Shown here piece after piece: positions 15,366-24,011 of a stretch of DNA of 64,000 bases. Made by a program: the position numbers and the translations under genes. Position 1 is the stretch's first letter; each line of letters begins with the position of its first letter. The notes below the pieces were generated by a model that saw nothing but the letters and a program-made list of their open reading frames with translations, was not told the DNA's origin and ran no database searches. This DNA is from Microbacterium sp. GTDB taxonomy: Bacteria > Actinomycetota > Actinomycetes > Actinomycetales > Microbacteriaceae. The stretch covers positions 248,001 to 312,000 of the forward strand of contig JAFKIL010000001.1 in assembly GCA_017306415.1 (NCBI GenBank), read 5' to 3'.

Positions 15366-17045
15366 CTAGACGGACCTCAGCACCGCCGACCGCAGGGTGT
15401 CGAGACCCACGCCGCCGATGTCGAGCGCACGCTTGTGGAACTCCTTGATGTCGAAGGCGTCCCCCTTCGCCGCTCGGTAGTCGTCGCGCAGCTGCTCCCA
15501 GATCCGCTGGCCCACCTTGTACGACGGCGCCTGTCCGGGCCAGCCGAGGTAGCGGTTCACCTCGAACTGGATGAAGGCGTCGGACATGTTGACATTGCGG
15601 CGCATGAAGGCGAGCGCGTAGTCGGCGTCCCAGATCCCTTCTCCCTCGAGACGAGGCTTGCCGAGGTGCACGCCGATATCGAGGACCACGCGAGCGGCAC
15701 GCATCCGCTGCCCGTCCAGCATTCCCAGCCGGTCGGCGGGGTCCTCCAGATAGCCGAGCTGCTCCATGAGTCGTTCGGCGTAGAGGGCCCATCCCTCCGC
15801 GTGGCCGGACGTGCCCGCCAGCAGCCGTCGCCACGAGTTCAACTCAGCGCGGTTGTAGACCGCCTGCGCGATCTGCAGGTGGTGCCCGGGAACGCCCTCG
15901 TGGTACACGGTCGTGAGCTCGCGCCAGGTGTCGAAGTCCTCGACTCCCTCCGGCACAGACCACCACATCCGCCCCGGGCGGGAGAAGTCGTCCGTGGGTC
16001 CGGTGTAGTAGATCCCGCCCTCCTTGGTGGGGGCGATCATGCACTCGAGTCGCCGGATCGGGTCCGGGATGTCGAAATGGGTGGCGCCGAGCTCGGCGAT
16101 CGCGCGGTCGCTCGTCTCCTGCATCCAGCGTTGCAGGGCTTCCGTGCCGTGGAGCTTGCGCGCGTCGTCCTCCTCGAGGAAGGCGACCGCCTCCTCCACG
16201 GACGCACCCGCCTTGATCTCGTTCGCGATCGACTCCTGCTCGGCGACCATGCGGGCGAGTTCTTCGACTCCCCATTCATATGTCTCGTCGAGGTCGATCG
16301 TCGCACCGAGGAATCGGCGGGAGTGCAGCGCGTAGAGCTCGCGCCCGACGCCGTCGACGTCACCCGCGGCGGGAGCCAGCTCGGATGCGAGGAAGTCGGC
16401 GAGCTTGTCGTACGCCACGCGCGCCGAGTTCGCGCTGTCGGCAAGCTGTCGCGCGAGTGATGCGGGCAGCTGCCCCTCGGCCGGAGCGGCGTCGCCCACG
16501 AAGGTGGTGAAGTAGCCCTCGTCGGCCGTGTAACGGCCGATCTGCGTGACGACTTCGGTGACCTGACGGCGGGCCGGAACGACGCCCTGCGCGATGCCCT
16601 CGCGCAGGGTCTCGATGTATCCGTCGATGGCACCGGAGACCGCGTTCAGGCGCGTGGCGATCGTCGACCAGTCGTCGACCGTGTCTGTCGGCATGAGATC
16701 GAACACCGAGCGGATCTCCTGCGCCGGCGAGGCGATGACGTTCACGTCGCGGAGCGACGCGCGAGCCTCGAACACGTCCAGGTCGAGGCGGAGCTCCCGA
16801 CTGAGGTCCTCCTTCGTGACCTCATCGATCACGTCGACGGGCGCAGCGGCGTCGAGCGCGGCCAGTGTCTTGCGTGCTTCGTCGGCGGCGCGCTGGTGCC
16901 CCGCGGGCGAGAAGTCGTCGAAGCGGTCGTTGAACTCGAACCGGCCGATGTACGTCGCAGTCATGGGCGACAGCTCGGCGGCCGTGTCGACCCAGGCGTC
17001 GGCGATCCGATCGATCGGCGTGGGCGTTCGTGGTGCGTCAGTCAT
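15366..17045 (-). CDS. DUF885 family protein, putative metallopeptidase
   Basis: A 559-residue helical protein of the DUF885 family, thought to be zinc carboxypeptidase-like. The metal-binding type motif HEGVPGHH is at residues 382-389, and GHAEGWALYAERLM lies about 35 residues later, as in the family. No signal peptide is visible. ATG at 17045 is chosen: TAGGCT sits 7 nt before it, a leaderless layout, whereas an ATG six codons upstream has neither a ribosome site nor a -10. Function in the cell is unproven. Confidence 0.85.
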   Translation of the reverse strand: MTDAPRTPTPIDRIADAWVDTAAELSPMTATYIGRFEFNDRFDDFSPAGHQRAADEARKTLAALDAAAPVDVIDEVTKEDLSRELRLDLDVFEARASLRDVNVIASPAQEIRSVFDLMPTDTVDDWSTIATRLNAVSGAIDGYIETLREGIAQGVVPARRQVTEVVTQIGRYTADEGYFTTFVGDAAPAEGQLPASLARQLADSANSARVAYDKLADFLASELAPAAGDVDGVGRELYALHSRRFLGATIDLDETYEWGVEELARMVAEQESIANEIKAGASVEEAVAFLEEDDARKLHGTEALQRWMQETSDRAIAELGATHFDIPDPIRRLECMIAPTKEGGIYYTGPTDDFSRPGRMWWSVPEGVEDFDTWRELTTVYHEGVPGHHLQIAQAVYNRAELNSWRRLLAGTSGHAEGWALYAERLMEQLGYLEDPADRLGMLDGQRMRAARVVLDIGVHLGKPRLEGEGIWDADYALAFMRRNVNMSDAFIQFEVNRYLGWPGQAPSYKVGQRIWEQLRDDYRAAKGDAFDIKEFHKRALDIGGVGLDTLRSAVLRSV

Positions 17046-17092
17046 GACTTCGAGCCTAGGCATCCTGGCGGGTCACGCCAAGCAGGGTCGCC

Positions 17093-19732
17093 TCAGTGGC
17101 CGGCTTCGTCCCAGTTCGCTCCGCGCCCGATCTGAACGTCGAGCGGGACCGAGAGTTCGGCCGCATCGCCCATGCGAGTGCGGACGATGCGCTCAGCCGC
17201 GTCCCACTCCCCCTCGGCGACCTCCACGACGAGCTCGTCGTGGATCTGCAGCAGCACGCGCGATGCGAGACCCTCGGCGGCGAACTCGTCATGGATGCGG
17301 AACAGCGCGACCTTCATGATGTCCGCCGCGCTCCCCTGGATCGGCGCATTGAGCGCGGCACGCTCGGCGTTCTCCCGCAGGACGCGGTTAGGGCTGGTCA
17401 AGTCGGGGAACGGACGCCGCCGACCGAAGATCGTCTCGGTGTAGCCGTCGATCCGTGCCTGCTCGACCGACGATCTCAGGTAGTCGCGGACGGCGCCGAA
17501 CCGGAGGAAGTACTCCGTCATCAGCTGCTTCGCCTCGCTCTGGTCGATGCGGAGCTGCTTGGAGAGCCCGAATGCGGAGAGCCCGTAGACCAGTCCGTAG
17601 GACATGGCCTTGACCTTCGTGCGCATCGCGGGCGTCACGTCGCCCGGCTCCACGCCGAACACGCGCGCGCCCACGAAACGATGCGTGTCCTCCCCCGAGT
17701 TGAATGCCTCGATGAGTCCGGGATCCCCCGATAGATGTGCCATGATGCGCATCTCGATCTGCGAGTAGTCGGCCGTGAGCAACGCCGCGTAGTCGGCCCC
17801 GACCTCGAAGGCCGCGCGGATGCGCCGGCTCTCCTCCGTACGGATGGGGATATTCTGCAGGTTCGGATCCGTGCTCGACAGTCGGCCGGTCTGGCTGCCG
17901 GTCTGCACGTACGTCGTGTGGATGCGGTGGTCCGCGCCGATCGCGGTGTCGAGCGACTCGATGATCTGACGAAGCTTCGTCGCCTCGCGATGCTGCAGGA
18001 GGAGGTCGAGGAAGGGATGCGGGTTGCTCTCCTGAAGGTCGGCCAGGACGGCCGCGTCCGTCGAGTACCCGGTCTTCGTCTTGCGCGTCTTCGGGAGCTC
18101 GAGCTCGTCGAAGAGGACCTCCTGCAGCTGCTTGGGCGAGCCGAGGTTCACCTCACGACCGATCGCCGCGTAGGCGTCCTGCGCGATGGCGTCGGCGCGG
18201 GCGCCCAGCTCGGCGGAGAAGTCGGAGAGCTTCTCGTGCGACACCGCGACCCCGGCGAGCTCCATGTCGGCGAGGGTGAGCAACGTCGGCAACTCGATGT
18301 CGGTCAGGAGTTCCGTCACTCGCTCGGGCAGCTCGGCGCGCAGCGACGCCGTCACCCGCAGAGTGAACCACGACAGCTGGCCGGGGGTCGCACCCTCGGT
18401 CTCGGGCACGAGCTGGGTGGGGTCGGCCTGCGGAAGCTTCTCGTCGAGGTAGCGCTCCACCAGGTCGGCGAGCGTCTTGTCCGGGAAGCTCGGACGCAGC
18501 AGCCACCCCGCGATCGCGGTGTCGAAGGCGAGCCCGCCCACTGATACTCGGGCGCGGCGCAGAGCCTTCACCTGTGGCTTCGCGTCGCTGAACACCTTGG
18601 GAGCGTCGGAGGCGAACCAGGGCGCCAGCGCGTCGGCGACCTCGGGCGTCCAGGACGCCTCGGCCGCGGCATCCGCGACGGCGAAGCCGACTCGAGCCGG
18701 AAGACCGCCCTCTGTCGTCACGGTGACCCCCACCTCGGCGCCGGCGGAACGGAGCCACTCGACGAGGTCGGCGGCGGAAGGCTCGGCGGGGACCGGCATC
18801 GGCACCGCGGCCGCGGACGTGACGGCGGCCATCTGCTGCTCGATCCCGGCGAGTTCGGCCACCCGCGGGATGAGCGTCTTGAACTCGAGACGGGAGAAGA
18901 TGTCGCGCACCGCCTGCGCATCCATCGGACGCACCTCGAGGTCGCGCGGACGCACGGGGAGCGCGACGTCCGTCATGAGGCGATTGAGCTGGCGATTGCG
19001 CCGCACGACATCGAGGTTCTCGCGGAGGTTGCCGCCCACGACACCGGTGACCTTGTCGGCGTTCTCGAGCAGATCGTCGAGCGAGCCGAACTGCGTGAGC
19101 CATTTGACCGCCGTCTTCTCCCCCACCTTGGGGACGCCCGGCAGGTTGTCGCTCGTCTCGCCGACGAGGGCTGCAATGTCGGGATACTGCTCCGGCGGCA
19201 CGCCGTAGCGGTCGATGACGGCCTGCCGGTCGTAGCGCTTGAGCTGGGAAACCCCCTGCACGTTCGGGTAGAGGAGGGTCACATCGTCGTTGACGAGCTG
19301 AATGGTGTCGCGGTCGCCCGAGCACACCAGGACGTCGAAGCCGTCCGCCGAACCCTGAGCGGCCAGCGTCGCGAGGATGTCGTCGGCCTCGATGTCCTCC
19401 TGCTGGACGACCTGGATGCTCATGGCGGCGAGGCAGTCCTGCAGCAGGGGGATCTGGCCCTTGAACTCGCTGGGCGTCTCGGACCGGTTGGCCTTGTACT
19501 CGGGGTACTCGCGGGTGCGGAACGACTGGCGGGACGTGTCGAACGCCACGGCCATGTGGGTGGGCTTCTCGGCCTTGACCAGATTGATCAGCATCGCCAG
19601 GAATCCATAGATGCCGTTCGTGTGCTGCCCGTCCTTCGTCGAGAAGTTCTCGACGGGCAGGGCGTAGAACGCCCGGTACGCCAGCGAATGGCCGTCGACC
19701 ACCAGAAGGGTAGGCTTTGCGGAGTCCGTCAC
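17093..19732 (-). CDS. polA: DNA polymerase I
   Basis: An 879-residue family A polymerase for Okazaki fragment processing and repair. The 5'-nuclease domain covers about residues 1-290 with the usual Asp clusters (EDIEADDILATLA, VGETSDNLPGVPKVGEKTA). The exonuclease-like domain (about 310-480) lacks the DxE metal site, so proofreading is probably absent, as in mycobacteria. The polymerase domain follows: motif A DYSQIEMR, motif B RTKVKAMSYGLVYG and motif C HDE at 831-833. GTG start has no Shine-Dalgarno; TAGGCT lies 6 nt upstream (19739-19744), indicating a leaderless mRNA. Confidence 0.97.
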   Translation of the reverse strand: MTDSAKPTLLVVDGHSLAYRAFYALPVENFSTKDGQHTNGIYGFLAMLINLVKAEKPTHMAVAFDTSRQSFRTREYPEYKANRSETPSEFKGQIPLLQDCLAAMSIQVVQQEDIEADDILATLAAQGSADGFDVLVCSGDRDTIQLVNDDVTLLYPNVQGVSQLKRYDRQAVIDRYGVPPEQYPDIAALVGETSDNLPGVPKVGEKTAVKWLTQFGSLDDLLENADKVTGVVGGNLRENLDVVRRNRQLNRLMTDVALPVRPRDLEVRPMDAQAVRDIFSRLEFKTLIPRVAELAGIEQQMAAVTSAAAVPMPVPAEPSAADLVEWLRSAGAEVGVTVTTEGGLPARVGFAVADAAAEASWTPEVADALAPWFASDAPKVFSDAKPQVKALRRARVSVGGLAFDTAIAGWLLRPSFPDKTLADLVERYLDEKLPQADPTQLVPETEGATPGQLSWFTLRVTASLRAELPERVTELLTDIELPTLLTLADMELAGVAVSHEKLSDFSAELGARADAIAQDAYAAIGREVNLGSPKQLQEVLFDELELPKTRKTKTGYSTDAAVLADLQESNPHPFLDLLLQHREATKLRQIIESLDTAIGADHRIHTTYVQTGSQTGRLSSTDPNLQNIPIRTEESRRIRAAFEVGADYAALLTADYSQIEMRIMAHLSGDPGLIEAFNSGEDTHRFVGARVFGVEPGDVTPAMRTKVKAMSYGLVYGLSAFGLSKQLRIDQSEAKQLMTEYFLRFGAVRDYLRSSVEQARIDGYTETIFGRRRPFPDLTSPNRVLRENAERAALNAPIQGSAADIMKVALFRIHDEFAAEGLASRVLLQIHDELVVEVAEGEWDAAERIVRTRMGDAAELSVPLDVQIGRGANWDEAGH

Positions 19733-19784
19733 CCTGTCAGCCTAGTCAGGGGCGACGACACCGATTCCCGCCCCGAGGAGTGCC

Positions 19785-20234
19785 ATGAGTTCGTCCGCGT
19801 CCGCCGATCTGCACGCCGGTTCGCCCGACGACGCGCTGGAGTGGGCACGTGCACGCGGGGTCGGCGCGCTCGCCGAGAAGATGGGCTTCGAGTGGGTCGA
19901 GTTCTCCGTCGAGCGCTCCGTCGCCACCATCCCCGTGGAGGGCAATACGCAGCCTGTCGGTCTCCTGCACGGGGGCGCGTACGTCGTCCTGGGCGAGTCG
20001 CTGGGATCGATGGCCGCCAACCTTCACGCCGGCCCCGGGCGCCTGGCGGTGGGCGTCGACATCAACGCGACGCACACCCGGTCGGCGACCTCGGGGCGGG
20101 TGACCGGCGTCTGCACGCCGATCCACCTCGGCCGCAGCATGACGGTCCACGAGATCGCGATCACCGACGATCAGGGACGCCGCTGCTCGACGGTCCGGAT
20201 CACGAACATGATCAGGGACCTGTCCGCGAGCTGA
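19785..20234 (+). CDS. PaaI family hotdog-fold thioesterase
   Basis: A 149-residue thioesterase of the PaaI/YbgC-like hotdog group. The helix-strand HGGAYVVLGESLGSMAAN and the VDINATHTRSA segment are standard; the acid residue of the active site is Glu in the LGESLG helix. It probably cleaves acyl- or aryl-CoA. ATG is preceded by GAGGAG. The gene is divergent from polA with a 52-bp gap and convergent with pdtaR. Substrate cannot be told. Confidence 0.88.
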   Translation: MSSSASADLHAGSPDDALEWARARGVGALAEKMGFEWVEFSVERSVATIPVEGNTQPVGLLHGGAYVVLGESLGSMAANLHAGPGRLAVGVDINATHTRSATSGRVTGVCTPIHLGRSMTVHEIAITDDQGRRCSTVRITNMIRDLSAS

Positions 20235-20258
20235 CGTGGGCGCAAGGCGCCTGAGCGG

Positions 20259-20879
20259 TCAGGACTTCTTGGGCGCCAGCTGCTCGATGATGGCCTTCGC
20301 GACGTCCTGCATCGTGAGCCTGCGGTCCATCGAGGCCTTCTGGATCCAGCGGAACGCCTCCGGCTCGGTCAGGCCCATCTTCTCGTTCAGGAGGCCCTTG
20401 GCCCGGTCGACGAGCTTACGCGTCTCGAACCGTTCGACCATGTCGGCGACCTCGGCCTCGAGCGTGATGATCTGCTCGTGGCGGGCCAGCGCGATCTCGA
20501 TCGCGGGGAGGAGGTCGTTCGGGGTGAACGGCTTCACGACGTATGCCAGCGCACCCGCCTCGCTGGCGCGCTCCACGAGCTCCTTCTGGCTGAACGCGGT
20601 GAGCAGCACGACGGGCGCGATGTGATTCTTGCTCAGCTTCTCGGCGGCCGAGATGCCGTCGAGCTGCGGCATCTTGACGTCCATGATGACCAGGTCGGGA
20701 CGGAGCTCGGTCGCGAGCTGGACCGCCGTCTCGCCGTCACCCGCCTCTCCCACGACATCGAAGCCGTTGTCGCGCAGGATCTCGACGATGTCGAGACGGA
20801 TGAGCGACTCGTCTTCGGCGACGACGACGCGTCGTGGGGCGGAAGATGCGGTCTCTGTGCTCTGTTCCTGCTCGGTCAC
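20259..20879 (-). CDS. pdtaR: ANTAR domain response regulator PdtaR
   Basis: A 206-residue response regulator: a receiver domain with phospho-acceptor Asp67 in IMDVKMP, Lys in VVKPFTP, then a coiled linker and a C-terminal ANTAR RNA-binding domain (about 140-200). ANTAR regulators bind paired hexanucleotide hairpins in mRNA and prevent termination; PdtaR works with the kinase PdtaS. The kinase gene is not adjacent. GTG at 20879 has no Shine-Dalgarno but TAGGAT lies 7 nt upstream (20887-20892), so the transcript may be leaderless. Position near polA and pyk matches mycobacterial order. Confidence 0.93.
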   Translation of the reverse strand: MTEQEQSTETASSAPRRVVVAEDESLIRLDIVEILRDNGFDVVGEAGDGETAVQLATELRPDLVIMDVKMPQLDGISAAEKLSKNHIAPVVLLTAFSQKELVERASEAGALAYVVKPFTPNDLLPAIEIALARHEQIITLEAEVADMVERFETRKLVDRAKGLLNEKMGLTEPEAFRWIQKASMDRRLTMQDVAKAIIEQLAPKKS

Positions 20880-20991
20880 GTCTTGAATCCTACGGCACCG
20901 CCTGCGCGGACGAGGCGCGCCGCCCATGCGGTCCCGCCGCGCCGGGCTGCGGTATCGTCGATCCGGACGCTGCGGGGTCGCCCCGACGCGC

Positions 20992-21074
20992 GCCGGTGTG
21001 GCGGAATGGCAGACGCGACCGACTCAAAATCGGTTGCCCGAAAGGGCATGTGGGTTCGAGTCCCACCACCGGTA
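20992..21074 (+). tRNA. tRNA-Leu (CAA)
   Basis: An 83-nt class II tRNA. The acceptor stem GCCGGTG pairs CACCGGT with a G-U first pair, and the discriminator base is A. The anticodon loop is CTCAAAA, giving anticodon CAA, which reads UUG. The variable arm (TGCCCGAAAGGGCA type hairpin) is long, as in leucine tRNAs, and the T arm GTGGG-TTCGAGT-CCCAC is perfect. CCA is not encoded. TATCGT at 20953-20958 is a possible -10. Confidence 0.95.
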
Positions 21075-21118
21075 CGTGCAGAGGAGGGCCGCCCTTTCGG
21101 GGCGGCCCTCCTCCACGT
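21074..21118 (+). terminator. strong hairpin terminator after tRNA-Leu
   Basis: A 14-bp perfect stem (GAGGAGGGCCGCCC at 21081-21094 with its complement at 21100-21113), loop TTTCG, extended outside by ACGTG/CACGT. It starts right at the tRNA 3' end, so it also defines processing. Being symmetrical it may serve the convergent APC permease gene as well. Confidence 0.85.
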
Positions 21119-21132
21119 CTCCGCGGGCGATG

Positions 21133-22680
21133 TCAGTCGTCGAGCGTGCGGATCGCCGTGGTGTTCGGGTCCGGCAGCGTCGCGACCTGCTCGGGAGAGC
21201 GCAGGTCTATGTCGGCAGGCGCCTTCTTGTCGAGCTCCGGAGGCACCTCGAGGGGGCGACGTGAGTAGTAGACCTTCGCCTTGCGGTAGAAGAGCAGCAA
21301 CGGGATGACGCCGATCACGATGAGGCCGATGCCGAGCCAGTTGACGACGGGCGTGTTGCTCGGAATCGAGACTATGAACGCCCATGCCATGAAGGCGGCG
21401 CCCGCCGCAGGCCACAGCCCGATGAGCAGGAAGTTCTTCACCGACCGGAAGAGCACGCGTCGATATGCGACGACAACTGCCACCCCTGCGAGCGTGTAGT
21501 AGAAGGCGATCTGGAGGCCAATCGAGAGGATCGCATTGTTCATCACGCCGCTGACACTGCTGCCGGGCCACGCGGAACCGATGAAGATGACGACGGACAC
21601 GCCGACGACTACGAGCGTCGCGAACGTGGGTGTCTTCCATCGCTTGTGCACGCTCCCGAACCTCTTCGGGATCGTGTGGTCCCGGCCCATTGCGAACAGG
21701 GTGCGGGTGACCTGGATGAGCGTCGTCTCGAGGGTGGCTACCGTGGAGAGTGCGACCGCGATGATGAGGATCTTGCCGCCGATCCCGGGCCAGATTACGT
21801 CGCCGAGCACGGACAGGATGTTCGCACCGTCCTTTTCGATGGTCTTCGTAGAGAGCATCATGAGCGTCGCGATCGTGAAGATCTCGAAGAGGATGAAGAC
21901 GATCCCGACTCCGATCAGTCCGGCGGCGCCGGACGACTTGTGCCCGTTGCTGGTCTCCTCATTGAGGTTCGAGCTGACGTCCCAGCCCCAGTAGTAGAAC
22001 GCGGCGACCAGCGCGGCGCTCACGAAGACGCCCGGGCCGGCGAGGTGCTGGAATCCGAGCCATTCCCACGAGAAGTTCGGGCCTGCGTGGGTCGCCGTGT
22101 TGGCGCGAACGAGCGCGAGGATCGCGAAGAGGACAAGTATGCCCACTTCGATAAGGGACATGATCCATTGCGCGCGCGCCGTGATGCTGACGCCGAAGTA
22201 CACGCACGCGGCCATGACGAGGAACCAGACAGCGCCCACGACGATGATCAGAACCGTGTTGTCTGCCTGCGACGGGTCGAACAGCGCAACCGTCATGGCT
22301 CCAGCGGGCAGGGCACCCGCGACCATGAAGACGGTGGCCGAGATCACCAGCGCCCAGCCGGACAGGAAGCCGAGGGCGGGATGGAGGGCCCGGGCAACCC
22401 AGGAGTAGGCCGCGCCCGCGTTCACGTCCGCCCGACCGAGGTAGAGGAACGCCCAGGCGATGCCTAGCATCGGCAGTCCGCACCACAAGAGGGCGGCCGG
22501 TGCGCCGAGACCGGCGACCCCGACGAGGGTCGCGGTGACGGCGGCGATCGAGTATGCGGGTGCGCTGCCGGCCACCGCCATGACGATGGAACCCGCGGCG
22601 CTGACGCCGCCTGCCTGCAGCTCGTGTGTGGTGCCGTCTTTCTGGCCGTCGGGTGCGACCGGAGAGGCGTTCTGGGTCAT
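21133..22680 (-). CDS. APC family amino acid permease
   Basis: A 515-residue transporter of the amino acid-polyamine-organocation family with 12 predicted membrane helices. The helix 1 region AAGSIVMAVAGSAPAYS shows the unwound substrate-binding Gly-Ser motif. The FYYWGWDVSSNLNEET segment in the middle is a family hallmark. The C-terminal 50 residues are polar. Substrate is probably an amino acid or amine but cannot be narrowed. ATG is preceded by GAGGA. The mRNA leader carries a hairpin just after a TAGCTT -10 box (22721-22726). Confidence 0.88.
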   Translation of the reverse strand: MTQNASPVAPDGQKDGTTHELQAGGVSAAGSIVMAVAGSAPAYSIAAVTATLVGVAGLGAPAALLWCGLPMLGIAWAFLYLGRADVNAGAAYSWVARALHPALGFLSGWALVISATVFMVAGALPAGAMTVALFDPSQADNTVLIIVVGAVWFLVMAACVYFGVSITARAQWIMSLIEVGILVLFAILALVRANTATHAGPNFSWEWLGFQHLAGPGVFVSAALVAAFYYWGWDVSSNLNEETSNGHKSSGAAGLIGVGIVFILFEIFTIATLMMLSTKTIEKDGANILSVLGDVIWPGIGGKILIIAVALSTVATLETTLIQVTRTLFAMGRDHTIPKRFGSVHKRWKTPTFATLVVVGVSVVIFIGSAWPGSSVSGVMNNAILSIGLQIAFYYTLAGVAVVVAYRRVLFRSVKNFLLIGLWPAAGAAFMAWAFIVSIPSNTPVVNWLGIGLIVIGVIPLLLFYRKAKVYYSRRPLEVPPELDKKAPADIDLRSPEQVATLPDPNTTAIRTLDD

Positions 22681-22692
22681 GTGCAGTCCTCA

Positions 22693-22716
22693 CTGTCGCC
22701 CATCGGGTGGCGACAG
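22693..22716 (-). promoter_or_regulatory. 5'-leader hairpin of the APC permease gene
   Basis: A perfect 8-bp inverted repeat CTGTCGCC/GGCGACAG with an 8-nt loop lies between a TAGCTT -10 box (22721-22726) and the GAGGA ribosome site. It would sit at or very near the 5' end of the mRNA. It could protect the transcript or be an operator for a dimeric regulator. Confidence 0.45.
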
Positions 22717-22761
22717 AGGGAAGCTACACCCGCGCGAACCGCACGGTCCATCACGGATCGG

Positions 22762-23934
22762 CTATTTCGGTGGCGCGTCGCCACCGACGACCGCGTGGGG
22801 GCCCATCAGTCGGACATTCTGGACGTTGAGTGCCACCAGCAGGACGATCAGTAAGGCCATCGCCGTGATGGTGCCGAGGGCGCTGAGGTGCGGGGCGATG
22901 AGTGTGACCGCCCAGGGCAGGACGATGCCGGCGGGCCCCCAGAGCAACACGGTGCGCCATGCCACTCCGTAGCGGAGGGACTCGGCGGCGCTCGCGAGGA
23001 AGTACAGGCTCACTCCCCCGGAGAGCGCCACTGCCGCTCCGGCCGGCAGTACGGCCTCCGCCTCGGCGACGGCGGTGCCCAGGCCCGCGGCGAACAGGAC
23101 GACACCGGCGATCAGGAGGAACGGGAGGTACATGACTGTGTCGCGCAGGCCCGTGAGGCTGCCCCGCGACTGCAATCGATGCAGCCCCGACTCGACGGAC
23201 GTCGTGGCGTAGGTGAAGAACACCCAGGCGAGCAGGACGACAGCCACGAGCCCGACGACGGCGGCCGCCCAGGTCGCCGGCGCCCAGGCGAGATCGAGCT
23301 CCGTGATGATCGAGAGAACGGACTCTCCGAAGACGATGACGACGAGGAGCGCGACTCTCTCGGTCAGGTGCGCGACATCGAGGTTCGCGGTGAGCCAGTC
23401 GTCCCCCCGGTTGATCCGGATGAGCAGAACGGCCTCGACCACGATGGCCAGCACCCAGACGGCATATCGGCCGGGCGCTGGCACGGCGATCGAGACGAGC
23501 CAGAGGGTGGTGGGGACCAAGGAGTAGAGGACGGGCCGCCACCACGGGATGCCTGCCACGCGACGCTTCGTGAGCCACGGGAACATCCACACGACCCTGA
23601 TGACGGCGTTGGCGATGGCGAAACCGGCCGCGCGCTCGTCGAATGCCTCGGGCACAGTCGCCGCCATGAAGGCGATCGCGATCATCGCAACCGTCACGGC
23701 CGCCCAGATCACGGGAGTCACCCGGGCGCCGAACAGATTCATCGTCACGGTCGCATTGACCCATGCCCACCACGCCGCGGCGAGCAGCCCGAAGAAGCCC
23801 AGGAATGCGAGCGGGGATGGGTCGCCGTGCATCGTGTGCGCGATCTGTCCGACGCACGCGACCATCACCAGATCGAAGATGAGCTCGAGCCAGTTGACCC
23901 GGCGGCCGGTGCTCTGCGGGGCGGACTCACTCAC
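22762..23934 (-). CDS. ltrA: low temperature requirement protein A family membrane protein
   Basis: A 390-residue membrane protein of the LtrA family with about ten to eleven hydrophobic segments. The N-terminal WLELIFDLVMVACVGQIAH and the central HLTERVALLVVIVFGESVLSI (acidic residues inside a helix) are family signatures. LtrA is named for cold growth in Listeria; the biochemical function is unknown. The start is GTG at 23934 with TAGGCT 7 nt upstream (23942-23947) and no Shine-Dalgarno, so probably leaderless. Confidence 0.9.
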   Translation of the reverse strand: MSESAPQSTGRRVNWLELIFDLVMVACVGQIAHTMHGDPSPLAFLGFFGLLAAAWWAWVNATVTMNLFGARVTPVIWAAVTVAMIAIAFMAATVPEAFDERAAGFAIANAVIRVVWMFPWLTKRRVAGIPWWRPVLYSLVPTTLWLVSIAVPAPGRYAVWVLAIVVEAVLLIRINRGDDWLTANLDVAHLTERVALLVVIVFGESVLSIITELDLAWAPATWAAAVVGLVAVVLLAWVFFTYATTSVESGLHRLQSRGSLTGLRDTVMYLPFLLIAGVVLFAAGLGTAVAEAEAVLPAGAAVALSGGVSLYFLASAAESLRYGVAWRTVLLWGPAGIVLPWAVTLIAPHLSALGTITAMALLIVLLVALNVQNVRLMGPHAVVGGDAPPK

Positions 23935-23955
23935 GGCGCACAGCCTAGCGGCGGG

Positions 23956-24006
23956 GAACGCGAAGACCGGGACGCCTCGGTGCGAGGCGTCCCGGTCATC
24001 GCGTTC
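23956..24006 (-). terminator. long hairpin terminator after pyk
   Basis: An almost continuous 24-bp inverted repeat (GAACGCGA...ACCGGGACGCCTCG with loop GTG) begins 6 bp after the pyruvate kinase stop codon. It also separates pyk from the ltrA promoter, which lies directly beyond it. Confidence 0.8.
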
Positions 24007-24011
24007 CGCGG

